This document shows, piece by piece, positions 37,802-46,455 of a stretch of 64,000 nt of DNA. Origin of the DNA: Planctomycetota bacterium (GTDB lineage Bacteria > Planctomycetota > Planctomycetia > JALXBF01). How positions within the stretch are numbered: the stretch's first letter is position 1; every line of letters starts with the position of its first letter. The notes below the pieces were generated by a model. The model searched no databases and was not told the DNA's origin. It was given only the letters and a program-made list of their open reading frames with translations. The position numbers and the translations under genes are program-made. The DNA lies in assembly GCA_026991575.1 (NCBI GenBank), contig JALXBF010000181.1, forward strand, positions 32,982 through 96,981, written 5' to 3'.

Positions 37802-39148
37802 TTACTGCGGCTCTTGTACCTGATCAGGTAGGATCGCCACCACGTCGTTTTCGTGCAAGCCGCTCCGGATCTCGACACGCTCGTCGCCGACGATGCCCAC
37901 CTCAACGGGTTGCTCTACGGCGCGGCCGTTTCTCCAGAGCACCACGCGCATCTGGCCTTGCTCGTCCCGGTACACTGCCGAACGCGGTACCGCGAGCACG
38001 CCGTCCTTGGCGGCGAGCACGAACCGCAGCCACAGCTCGTAGCCCACCGGCAATGGCACGCGGCCGGTTAATCGATCGCGCAGATGGGCCGGTAGCCCGA
38101 TGTGCACCTTAACCCGCTGCTGCTCAACACCAAGCGAGCTGACCTTCGTAAAGCCCAACGGTTCGATGCGGTCGACGCTGGTTGTGCCGATGAGCTCTCC
38201 GTCCGGCTCCCACAACAGCTCCACGGAGCAGCTTGGCGGCAAGCGTACCGCATCGGTGCTGAGCAGCTCAGTAACGATCTCGAGTTCCTCCGGTTGGCCG
38301 ATGGCCGCGATCAACGTGCCCGGAGCGACTGCGCGCGGGCTGCGCACCGGGTAGTCGAGCACGATTCCGTCGATCGGAGCGCGCAGCAGTGATCTGGAGC
38401 GTTTCAGCTCGGCAAGCTTTAGGGCAGCGACCGCGGCACGCTGCTCTGCCTCGGCCACCGCCCGCTCTAGACGCTTCAGACGGAGTCGAGCGGCGATGGT
38501 GCGCGGCAGCACCGCGACCGCCTCACGCACGGCCTTCAGTGCCAGCGCAACCACCTCGGCCTGGCGCAGTTCGACTTCCGCGTCCGTGGCCCCAACTTGC
38601 GCTCGGTGCAGTTCATCTTCGCTGATTGCCTGTTGTTCGTAGAGTCGCTTCACTCGTTGTAGGAAGTCCCGCCGGTACGCGAAGCGCGAGCGTGCGCTTG
38701 AGACCTGGGCCTCAGCGGCCGCGACGGTGTGATCCATGGAGACGATCAGGGCCCGCGCTTGGGCGAGCAGTGTTTCCTCGAGTCCTTCAAATGCTGCTGC
38801 CTTCAGAGTGGCTTCGGCCCGAGCCAACCGGGCACGGGCCATGTCGACTTCCAGGGCGACCCGCTCCGGATCGATCCGGCCCAGGGACTGGCCTCTCGAT
38901 ACGCGGTCGCCGGGCTTGAGCGGTTCCGGGTAGAAGAGACCACGGATTTGAGCCGTGACGCGATGTGTTCGCTTCAGGGCCGTGTAGCCGCGCTCCTCGA
39001 TCACGTGCCGCACGCTCCCGCGCTGAACGCGTACAAACCCTTCCGGTGGCCCGTGGTCATGGCGGCTAAGCCCGTAGGCGGCCCAGGCGGCCAGCAGCAG
39101 ACAGGCCAAGAGCAGCAGAGCGAGATTGCGACGCCAGCGGGAACGCAT
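37802..39148 (-). CDS. HlyD/MacA-type periplasmic adaptor (membrane fusion protein)
   Basis: This 448-residue adaptor has an N-terminal anchor (NLALLLLACLLLAAWAAYGL), a lipoyl/barrel-sandwich half-motif (IRGLFYPEPLKPGDRVSRGQSLGRID), a long coiled-coil hairpin (about 95-260, rich in Ala/Arg/Glu), the second lipoyl half (LLRAPIDGIVLDYPVRSPRAVAPGTLIAAIG), then beta-barrel and membrane-proximal domains (VPLPVGYELWLRFVLAAKDGVLAVPRSAVYRDEQG; GLHENDVVAILPD). It bridges the inner-membrane ABC transporter to an outer-membrane channel; no TolC-like gene is in the window. It follows the glycosyltransferase gene by 6 bp and precedes the ATPase. Confidence 0.92.
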   Translation of the reverse strand: MRSRWRRNLALLLLACLLLAAWAAYGLSRHDHGPPEGFVRVQRGSVRHVIEERGYTALKRTHRVTAQIRGLFYPEPLKPGDRVSRGQSLGRIDPERVALEVDMARARLARAEATLKAAAFEGLEETLLAQARALIVSMDHTVAAAEAQVSSARSRFAYRRDFLQRVKRLYEQQAISEDELHRAQVGATDAEVELRQAEVVALALKAVREAVAVLPRTIAARLRLKRLERAVAEAEQRAAVAALKLAELKRSRSLLRAPIDGIVLDYPVRSPRAVAPGTLIAAIGQPEELEIVTELLSTDAVRLPPSCSVELLWEPDGELIGTTSVDRIEPLGFTKVSSLGVEQQRVKVHIGLPAHLRDRLTGRVPLPVGYELWLRFVLAAKDGVLAVPRSAVYRDEQGQMRVVLWRNGRAVEQPVEVGIVGDERVEIRSGLHENDVVAILPDQVQEPQ

Positions 39149-39154
39149 GTCGGG

Positions 39155-40801
39155 CTACTCGTTCTGTCGCGCGACCTTCCGCTCCGCGGGCCGCACCTGA
39201 AAGATCACCATACCTTTTCTGCCATCGCGCATGGACTCGTCATGCACCCTGCGTACCTCCAGTTCCTCCAAGGCCTGTACTCGCCGGAAGTCGCGACGGT
39301 CTCCGATCACGAGCGCTGCCCCTCGGCGCTGCGCCACACGGGCCACTTTTTCCGCGTCAGACACGGGCCTCGGCGGGTGCTTCATATAGAACCAGAGGCT
39401 CTCCTCTGCGTGCGGCATCGCCAGCAGTGGTACGCCCGCAGTGCGGCGTAGTCGATCGGCTACCATCGCAGCATGGCGGTGCGAGTTCTGAGCGTCGTAG
39501 GCCGGCAGGACTGTCGTGAACAAAACCAGGGCGACCAACGCATGGCCCATTCCAAGCCAGATCAAGCCATCGACCCGCTTCCAGCGAACGACCGATAAGG
39601 CATACGCTGCGCCGGCTAGCGCAACGATTGCTCCGGCCAGCAGCAGCCATCGGCGGTCGAGCAGCCAGGTTGCCGCCACCAGTCCGATGCCTGCCCCGGC
39701 GAATAGCAACCATTGGGTGACGATGAGCAGACGCTGACGAAGCCCCGCCGCGTTGCCTGCGACCTGCGCCAGCGTGCCCCGCCAGGCCAGCCCGCTCAGC
39801 AAAGCTACGCCCGGCAAACACGGCAGGTAGTAGCTTGGCTTCGTGATCTTCCAGAACGAAAACACGATTAGGTTTCCGGCTGCCCAGCCCCACACCAGCC
39901 ACCAACGCGACCGCTCTGTGTGGTACGGCGAACGGGGCAGCCAGGGGTAGATGATTGCGGCGATTGCCAGCGGTACCCACGGTAGTGTCAGCTCCGGATA
40001 GCGGAGGACCATCGGCAGCGTGCGGTGCTCGCTTGGTTCCGGGACCGCTCCCAGTTTCAGGCCCATCTCGCGAAGCCACACCAGCGGTGCCCGGGGCTCG
40101 GCCACAACCACCAGCACCGGCCAGGGCAGCGCGGTCACGACAGCGGCCGCCCACCACAGCGGGTCCCAGAGTCGCCGCCACAGCCGCCCCTCGCCCCGGC
40201 GCAGTACTGCGTCGACCGCCAGCGCAACGGCCACGATGAGCACGGCTACCGGCCCCTTGGTCAAGACACCAAGGCCCGTGCAGAGACCGCTGATGAGACG
40301 AAGCGATCGGTTAGCTCGTCCCCTAAGGCGATCGGCTTCCCACCGAGTCCACAGCGCTGCTGTGACCAGCGGCACCAGTAACGCGTCGGCCGAAGCCTGG
40401 CGGATTTCTGCCACAGCCCAGGTGGACGTGCAGAAGACCAATGCGGCAACCAGGCCGACGCTACGCCCAGCGAGCCGGTAGCCCCAGACATAGAGCATGG
40501 CGGCTGTCATCAGGCCGCCCAGTGCATACGGCAACCTCAAGCCGAACTCGTCGCGTCGTCCGGTAGCCAGGACGCTCACCGCTGAGAGCCACCGGCACAG
40601 GGGTGGTTTCTCCAGACGCGGTTTGCCGGCCAGGTGGGCGACGATCCAGTTGCCGCGGAGCGTATCGGCCGTTTCCGCGGAAAGCCGTTGCTCGCGCCTG
40701 CCCCAGATATCCATCTCACCCAGGCCGGCGCAGAAGGACATCCACGCGATCAACAGGAGGGCGAGCTCAGGAAGCCATCGATGGCGACTGAGATCCGACA
40801 T
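39155..40801 (-). CDS. ArnT-like membrane glycosyltransferase (GT39/GT83)
   Basis: The 548-residue GT-C enzyme has about twelve helices. The first periplasmic loop contains DIWGRREQRLSAETADTLRGNWIVAHLAGKPRLEKPPLCRWL, matching the ArnT/PMT pattern of a catalytic acidic residue and the KPPL motif. Further in are LTKGPVAVLIV and WKITKPSYYLPCLPGVALLSG, both common in this group. These enzymes transfer a sugar from an undecaprenyl-phosphate donor to a lipid or protein outside the membrane; donor and acceptor are unknown. ATG 40801 is preferred to 40885 because the extension is polar and not conserved-looking. It is the first gene of the exporter operon. Confidence 0.88.
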   Translation of the reverse strand: MSDLSRHRWLPELALLLIAWMSFCAGLGEMDIWGRREQRLSAETADTLRGNWIVAHLAGKPRLEKPPLCRWLSAVSVLATGRRDEFGLRLPYALGGLMTAAMLYVWGYRLAGRSVGLVAALVFCTSTWAVAEIRQASADALLVPLVTAALWTRWEADRLRGRANRSLRLISGLCTGLGVLTKGPVAVLIVAVALAVDAVLRRGEGRLWRRLWDPLWWAAAVVTALPWPVLVVVAEPRAPLVWLREMGLKLGAVPEPSEHRTLPMVLRYPELTLPWVPLAIAAIIYPWLPRSPYHTERSRWWLVWGWAAGNLIVFSFWKITKPSYYLPCLPGVALLSGLAWRGTLAQVAGNAAGLRQRLLIVTQWLLFAGAGIGLVAATWLLDRRWLLLAGAIVALAGAAYALSVVRWKRVDGLIWLGMGHALVALVLFTTVLPAYDAQNSHRHAAMVADRLRRTAGVPLLAMPHAEESLWFYMKHPPRPVSDAEKVARVAQRRGAALVIGDRRDFRRVQALEELEVRRVHDESMRDGRKGMVIFQVRPAERKVARQNE

Positions 40802-40999
40802 TTGGGCGTTCGTTCCCTGGGCGTGTTGCACCTGGGTGTCGTTTAAGCTCTGACGGTGGGTTCTTGCTTGTCTTGCTCCGGCCAATGTCGGCCGGCATGA
40901 ACTTCGCGCAAACGACGGCTGAGGTCAATTGTCAGTGGGCACAGTGAAGCCCCGTTGCCGTTCTTCGAGTGATCCGGCCGGTAGACTTTAGAAGGGAGC

Positions 41000-41926
41000 T
41001 TGAGCCAGCCGACAGACCATGGCCCTGGAGTGATCGGCGGGGTGAATCGAGAGGCTGTGTCCCAGCAACCTGCACGTCTTCCGGGCCTGTTACCGAAGGA
41101 AGAGTATGTGGAGCAGGCGTACTTTTTCCGCGCGTTCCGGGAGCGGCTTGCCGATAATCTACCCACGCAATTGGTGCTCCAGCACTTGAAGGATGAAGTG
41201 CTGGCGACGACGAAGCTCCCGTACGCGATCGATTTCATGTTGAGCGAGGTCAAGCACTCTGGTGTGCTGTACCCTGCATTTGCCCGGTTGAGCCACTATT
41301 TCACGCCGTTCCAGACGTTCATCATCGCCCAGGCCGAGCGGGAGAGGGCGTTGCGGTTCACGGTGGAGCTAGCGCTACTTGTCCTGGAGCGCGAGGCCAC
41401 GTACAAGAGCGAAGACCCGTCCCCGGCCGGGCTGTTTGTCTACCAGTTTGAGACCCTTTGCCGCAACCGGCTCGGTTACGACGAAGGCCTGGCGGCGATG
41501 GCCGGTGATCCGATGTACGACGAGCACTGGCGCCGCTGGCTGCGTAAGCTACCGGGCATGCTGGGAGCAGTCGATCTGGCTGAGCTGATCTATGTCCGGT
41601 CCGAGTATGCGGTCAAGGAGCGGCGCAGGCAGCGGCCGGACTATCGCCCGCGGCACGCGATCCTCTTCGGGGAGAAGGAGGGTCGGATTGCTGCGGCCAA
41701 TCGGGGCAAGGACCCGTTGTTCTTGTTCTCGGCGCTTCAGCGCCAGTTAAACTATCCGAAAGTCCCGCGGGCTGAACGGCCTGATCCGCAAGAGAAGCTC
41801 TTGCGCGACCTGGCCCGCCGAGTCCAGAACCTGGAAGCCCGTCTGAAGTTGCTCGAAGAGGAGGCCAAAGGGGAGCTGGACATCATGCGATACACCGTCT
41901 CGCCCGATCGCAACGAACGGTCCTAA
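41000..41926 (+). CDS. Conserved hypothetical cytoplasmic protein
   Basis: I do not recognise this protein of about 295-308 residues. It is soluble, alpha-helical, with no signal peptide: PKEEYVEQAYFFRAFRERLADNLPTQLVLQHLKDEVLATTKLPYAIDFMLSEVKHSG, then aromatic-rich helices and a C-terminal coiled coil (EKLLRDLARRVQNLEARLKLLEEEAKGEL). Candidate starts are TTG 41000, GTG 41042 and GTG 41057; none has an ideal Shine-Dalgarno. Its stop is 16 bp before the protease gene, so they may be co-transcribed. Confidence 0.7.
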   Translation: MSQPTDHGPGVIGGVNREAVSQQPARLPGLLPKEEYVEQAYFFRAFRERLADNLPTQLVLQHLKDEVLATTKLPYAIDFMLSEVKHSGVLYPAFARLSHYFTPFQTFIIAQAERERALRFTVELALLVLEREATYKSEDPSPAGLFVYQFETLCRNRLGYDEGLAAMAGDPMYDEHWRRWLRKLPGMLGAVDLAELIYVRSEYAVKERRRQRPDYRPRHAILFGEKEGRIAAANRGKDPLFLFSALQRQLNYPKVPRAERPDPQEKLLRDLARRVQNLEARLKLLEEEAKGELDIMRYTVSPDRNERS

Positions 41927-41942
41927 CGGGACGAGGAAGACC

Positions 41943-43424
41943 ATGAACGTGCGAACCAAGAAGCCGGAATCGTTCCATGTTGTCGCCCGTTGCTGTTCGG
42001 TTGCTGGCATTGCGCTGGTGGCGGTGCTCTGGGTGGCTTTGCCCAGCGTGCTACCTGCCCAGGAGCAGACCGTTGGGCGGAAGTTGCCTGAGCGGCCCAT
42101 CGAGCTGGCCCGGTTGTTGAGTCGGGCGTTTCAGGAGGCGTCGTCGCGAGTATTGCCAGCGGTGGTTGTGATCCGCGCGCGGCGACAGACCCGAGTGGGC
42201 GACACGACGTTGGCGTACGCCGATGTAGGCTCGGGGGTGGTCGTGAAGCTTGCTGCCGATCTGCCACCGGTCGTGCTGACCAATAGCCATGTGCTGGACG
42301 GCGTCGCGCTGGACCGGCTGGAACTGACGCTATTGGACGGCACGGTGCTGCATGCGACCCAGTTGCTCTTCGATCGCAGATCGGACGTGGGGTTGATCAA
42401 GATCCGAGAGACCGCTGTGCCCGTCGCTCCGCTGGGGAACAGCGACCAGGTGCGCGTGGGGGAGTGGGTCCTGGCGATCGGCAGTCCCTTTGGTCTGGAA
42501 GGGACGGTCACGCACGGCATCATCAGCGCGCGCGGGCGGCGGTCGCTGCAGCTGGGAGGACATGGCTTCGCCGTGTTGAATCAGGATTACTTCCAGACTG
42601 ATGCGCCAATTCACCCTGGGAACTCGGGCGGACCGCTCGTGAACTTGGACGGAGAGGTGATTGCGATCAACGCGGCGATTGCCTCTACGACGAACCGAGG
42701 CATGGGTGTCGGCTTTGCGATCCCGATAAACCTGGCGAAGTTCATCGCTGTGGAATTGGTGCGGCATGGCCGCGTGCGCCGTGCTTATCTGGGCATCAGC
42801 CTGGAGCCTGCGCTGAACGTTGCCATCGCGCAGAAGCTCGGGCTGCCGAAGGTGCGGGGAGCTCTCGTAGGCGATGTCTTCCCCAGCACACCGGCTGCGG
42901 CCGCGAAACTTGAGCCGTTCGACGTGATCCTGGCGATCGACGGCACGCCCGTCGAGGACGGGGATGACTTGAGGAACAAGATAAGTCTGTCCCCTGTGGG
43001 CAAGACCGTGGAGCTGACCGTCTGGCGCGATCGTCGCCAGATCAAACTACGTGCGCGTCTAGCCGAACGGGATGAGGGGGGCAGTCCCGGGGCTGAGCCC
43101 GTTTTGGCGGCTCGCCCCATTTCCGGTGAGTTGCTTCGTCAGCTTGGCATTCGGGCCGTGGCGTTGGATGACATGTTTCGCCGGAAGCTTGCGCTGCCCG
43201 ATCAAGCTGGCCTGGTCGTGCTCAGACTCAGCCCTCACCATCCGGCCGCGCTGTCGATCGAACCGCTCGATGTGATCGTTGCCATCGACGGCAGACCGAT
43301 CGCCAGCACGACTGATGCCGATCGGCTCCTGTCGGCATCCGCCCAATCGGGCAGTGTCACACTGACGCTGATCCGGCCGGGCGGTGACAAGCCGGTGCGG
43401 CGTACGGTGACGTTGGAGCGGTGA
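41943..43424 (+). CDS. HtrA/DegP-like serine protease with two PDZ domains
   Basis: This 493-residue periplasmic protease has an N-terminal signal/anchor (about 15-40) and a trypsin-like core with catalytic triad H116 (TNSHVL), D148 (RSDVGLIKI) and S228 (HPGNSGGPLV). Two PDZ domains follow (RRAYLGISLEPALNVAIAQKLGLPKVRGALVGDVFPSTPAAAAKLEPFDVILAIDG and the C-terminal AGLVVLRLSPHHPAALSIEPLDVIVAIDG). It degrades or refolds damaged envelope proteins. GAGGAAG precedes the start. The trpD gene begins 6 bp after its stop, an unusual pairing that is probably only transcriptional. Confidence 0.95.
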   Translation: MNVRTKKPESFHVVARCCSVAGIALVAVLWVALPSVLPAQEQTVGRKLPERPIELARLLSRAFQEASSRVLPAVVVIRARRQTRVGDTTLAYADVGSGVVVKLAADLPPVVLTNSHVLDGVALDRLELTLLDGTVLHATQLLFDRRSDVGLIKIRETAVPVAPLGNSDQVRVGEWVLAIGSPFGLEGTVTHGIISARGRRSLQLGGHGFAVLNQDYFQTDAPIHPGNSGGPLVNLDGEVIAINAAIASTTNRGMGVGFAIPINLAKFIAVELVRHGRVRRAYLGISLEPALNVAIAQKLGLPKVRGALVGDVFPSTPAAAAKLEPFDVILAIDGTPVEDGDDLRNKISLSPVGKTVELTVWRDRRQIKLRARLAERDEGGSPGAEPVLAARPISGELLRQLGIRAVALDDMFRRKLALPDQAGLVVLRLSPHHPAALSIEPLDVIVAIDGRPIASTTDADRLLSASAQSGSVTLTLIRPGGDKPVRRTVTLER

Positions 43425-43430
43425 GGTCCC

Positions 43431-44453
43431 ATGCTACGTGAGGCGCTAGCCAGGCTGGTCGAAGGCCGGGACCTCTCGGCGCATGAGATGGCCGAGGTCA
43501 TGGAGCAGATCATGCGGGGGGAAGCAGGCGAGGTGCTCACGGCCGCACTGCTCGTGGCCCTCCGCATGAAAGGCGAGCAGACCGAGGAGATTCTTGGGGC
43601 CGCTCAGACGCTGCGCCGGCACATGCGCCGGATTCCCGTACGTGGTGACGACCTGGTTGACACGTGCGGGACTGGAGGTGATGGCCACCACACCTTTAAC
43701 ATCAGCACGGCTGCCGCGCTGGTGGTGGCAGCATGTGGGGTGCCCGTGGCCAAGCACGGCAACCGGGGGGTATCGAGCCGCAGCGGTAGCGCCGACGTGC
43801 TCCGGCACTTGGGGGTGTGCATCGAGCTGGACGTCGACCAGATCGCCACGTGCCTGCAGCGGACCGGTATTGCCTTCTGCTTCGCACCACTGCTGCATCC
43901 GTCGATGCGGCATGCCCAGCCGGTACGACGAGAGCTGGGGATCCGCACCATTTTCAACGTCCTTGGTCCACTGGCCAATCCCGCCGGAGCAGCATACCAG
44001 CTGTTAGGTGTCAGTGATGCGCGGTTGCAGCCGCTGCTAGCGCAGGCTCTAGCACGCCTGGGCATGCCACGCCGTGCCTGGGTTGTGCGCGGCGACGACG
44101 GCCTGGACGAGATCTCGCTCAGCGGTCCCACAAAGGTGCTGGAGGTGTACGACGGGCGGGTCACCGAGCGTGTGCTCGGCCCCGATTCGTTCGGATTGCC
44201 GGCCGCCCCGCTGCATGCCCTCCAGGTGGGGTCGGTTGCAGAGAGTGCGGCAGTGATCGAAGGGGTGCTGGCCGGGCAGACCGGCCCGCCGCGCGACGTG
44301 GTCGTGGCCAATGCTGCCGCAGCCTTAGTGTTGGCCGGGAGGGCAGACGATCTCCGCGCAGCGGCCGAAATGGCCGCCGCGGCGATCGATTCCGGACGGG
44401 CACTTGGAAAACTGGAAGAACTGGTCCGCGTCAGTCAGGAGCTGGCCAGCTGA
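43431..44453 (+). CDS. trpD: Anthranilate phosphoribosyltransferase
   Basis: This 340-residue enzyme catalyses the second step of tryptophan biosynthesis, joining anthranilate and PRPP. Motifs: VDTCGTGGDGHHTFNISTAAALVVAACG (PRPP loop, near residue 78), KHGNRGVSSRSGSADVLRHLGV, and RTIFNVLGPLANPAGA with RAWVVRGDDGLDEISLSGPT, which bind anthranilate and magnesium. Length is normal. GTGAGG precedes the ATG. No other trp gene is nearby, so tryptophan genes are scattered in this genome. Confidence 0.97.
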   Translation: MLREALARLVEGRDLSAHEMAEVMEQIMRGEAGEVLTAALLVALRMKGEQTEEILGAAQTLRRHMRRIPVRGDDLVDTCGTGGDGHHTFNISTAAALVVAACGVPVAKHGNRGVSSRSGSADVLRHLGVCIELDVDQIATCLQRTGIAFCFAPLLHPSMRHAQPVRRELGIRTIFNVLGPLANPAGAAYQLLGVSDARLQPLLAQALARLGMPRRAWVVRGDDGLDEISLSGPTKVLEVYDGRVTERVLGPDSFGLPAAPLHALQVGSVAESAAVIEGVLAGQTGPPRDVVVANAAAALVLAGRADDLRAAAEMAAAAIDSGRALGKLEELVRVSQELAS

Positions 44454-44531
44454 CCGCGCCATCGCTGACGCTGTCTTGCTTTCACCCGGCGATCGGTCAA
44501 CCGCTCCGCAGGAGACGGAGCTGAGCGCAAC

Positions 44532-46388
44532 TCACCGAGGCTCCAGCAGCTTAGTCAGCTTGATCCGGAACACGTGGTTCGTCAAGCGTCCGCCGGTGTC
44601 TTCGTTCTGGATCCACAGGTAGCCGTCACGGAACCAGGCACCGTTGTTGCTGCCATCGAGGCGAACGAATGGCGGCAGAAGGGCTCTCCCCATCGGTTCC
44701 GGACGCTCCTCCACCAGCACCTCGCGCCAACCGGTCTGCCTGTCCACATACCGGTAGACGGCACAGCGGAACGGGTCCGAGAACACGATATCCAAGAGAC
44801 GGTCGCCGTCCAGGTCCACCCACCGACAGCCAGCGTCGTTGCCGTTCTCGTCCACGATGCGCACCAGCCGTGGTAGTCTGAGCGGCGTCGGTTGCCAGCG
44901 TTGTGATTCGCGATCCCACCGGAAGACGCGACCGCCGACCGTGCCGCCGTCGATAAGTTCGCAGATGCCGTCTGCGTCCAGGTCGATCAGACGGACCCCG
45001 CCGTCCCGGCCGCCTCGATCAGTGACCACCGTGGCTGGCAGTTCGCTCAATGCATCGGGCAACTCGCGCCAGCCGCCCTCTGCCCATTGCCACATGCGTC
45101 GCCGCCGCTTGCTGGCGTAGATCATGCAAACGCGCCCTTGGCTGTCCACCGTTCCAAAGCAGACTGGACGATACCGTGTGCCCAATAGCTCCCGTTCAAC
45201 GAAGCGGATCGGCAACGGGTACTCGCGCCACTGCCGCTGCTGCGGTTGCCACACGCGCGTGCTTCTGACTCGAGGGTTGCCGATGAGCACGTCCATGTAG
45301 CCGTCGGCGTTGACATCCAGGATTCGGACGCCGTTGTCGGACCCGTCCGGCTGTCTCAGGGGCTCGCCGGCCAGCAGATTGCGGTTAATCCGTTCCAGCG
45401 CCTGGGCAAACGACAGGAACCGCACCTTACCGCCCAACTCCTTCTCCGCCGCGTCGATCAGCCGGGCGACCTGGTCGTTTCGGATCCAGCCGTGGGGATG
45501 GAACACCAGGCTTAGGGCGCCCTGTTTTACCGTCAGGGCGCGCAGGGCGGCGATCCAGTCGTCCACGGTCGCAGGGTTGTTCGGGCCATGTAGATACTGG
45601 GCATCCCAGTCGGAAGGCATCAGACACGGGAATTCCCAGGCCACTCGGCCGATGACGTAGGGGTACGGGTAGTTGTAGATCAGATTGGCCATCCAACGGT
45701 CCACCGGGATGTACTTACGGAACCGCGGACGGCCGAACGGGTCAACCACTAGCTCGTCAGGCAGGTCCGGATCGGCTTGATCCAGAACGCAGAAGACGGA
45801 GGAGTCGATTGAGAGGTAGCCGCCGTTCGGCGTGGTACGGTTGAAGATCAGGTCGAAGAAACGGGGAGAGACGGAATTCATCGAGTCGCAGCACGGCATG
45901 CGGTACGCGACCGGCCCTGGGCCCGGGATCCGGCGAAGCAGGTCGACGCAGCCGTCGTAGGTGCGCTTGGCTTCGTAGAGGCGACCGTGCTGAAGCAGCG
46001 GACAGGGGTGTGTCAACGTGTGCACCTCGACACTGCCCCCCTCCCGATGCCAGAAAACCAGCAGCGGGTCGTACGGGTCCACCCGGTTCGTCATGATGCT
46101 GTAGCCGGGCTTGCCCTGGTACCGTTTCAGGCGATCGACGATGGGTCTGAGGAACCGCTCGTATCGCTGTGGGGCGCGCATGTCGTCGATGGCCAGCACG
46201 AACACGGCTTCTATGCCCGGCTCCCCGACCCACTGAGGCGTGATCAATTTCGGGGTGGTGGCCGAGACCCAGTACGGGTCGATTGGCCCGTTCAGATACG
46301 TGAACCGGTTGCCATCGTTGGGCAATACCTGGGATCCCAATGCAAGCAGTATCAGCCATGCGGGCCACAGCATCCGGCCTGCTGCCAT
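44532..46388 (-). CDS. Secreted polysaccharide deacetylase-like protein with FG-GAP/VCBS repeats
   Basis: The 618-residue protein has a signal peptide (MAAGRMLWPAWLILLALGSQVLP). The N-terminal half resembles the NodB/polysaccharide deacetylase fold: FVLAIDDMRAPQRYERFL has the acidic pair and VEVHTLTHPCPLLQHG the HxxxH zinc motif, with LVFHPHGWI late in the domain. The C-terminal half contains FG-GAP/VCBS-like blades with DxDxDG-type calcium loops (ILDVNADGYMDVLIG, LIDLDADGICELIDG, WVDLDGDRLLDIVF). It probably acts on polysaccharide outside the cell; this is an inference. ATG 46388 with GGGAGG upstream is preferred over 46439. Confidence 0.8.
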   Translation of the reverse strand: MAAGRMLWPAWLILLALGSQVLPNDGNRFTYLNGPIDPYWVSATTPKLITPQWVGEPGIEAVFVLAIDDMRAPQRYERFLRPIVDRLKRYQGKPGYSIMTNRVDPYDPLLVFWHREGGSVEVHTLTHPCPLLQHGRLYEAKRTYDGCVDLLRRIPGPGPVAYRMPCCDSMNSVSPRFFDLIFNRTTPNGGYLSIDSSVFCVLDQADPDLPDELVVDPFGRPRFRKYIPVDRWMANLIYNYPYPYVIGRVAWEFPCLMPSDWDAQYLHGPNNPATVDDWIAALRALTVKQGALSLVFHPHGWIRNDQVARLIDAAEKELGGKVRFLSFAQALERINRNLLAGEPLRQPDGSDNGVRILDVNADGYMDVLIGNPRVRSTRVWQPQQRQWREYPLPIRFVERELLGTRYRPVCFGTVDSQGRVCMIYASKRRRRMWQWAEGGWRELPDALSELPATVVTDRGGRDGGVRLIDLDADGICELIDGGTVGGRVFRWDRESQRWQPTPLRLPRLVRIVDENGNDAGCRWVDLDGDRLLDIVFSDPFRCAVYRYVDRQTGWREVLVEERPEPMGRALLPPFVRLDGSNNGAWFRDGYLWIQNEDTGGRLTNHVFRIKLTKLLEPR

Positions 46389-46455
46389 GGATGGACCTCC
46401 CGGACGAGGGATGGTTCGAACCAGCCTTAAGGCTAGCACACGGAGCCGCGGTTGG

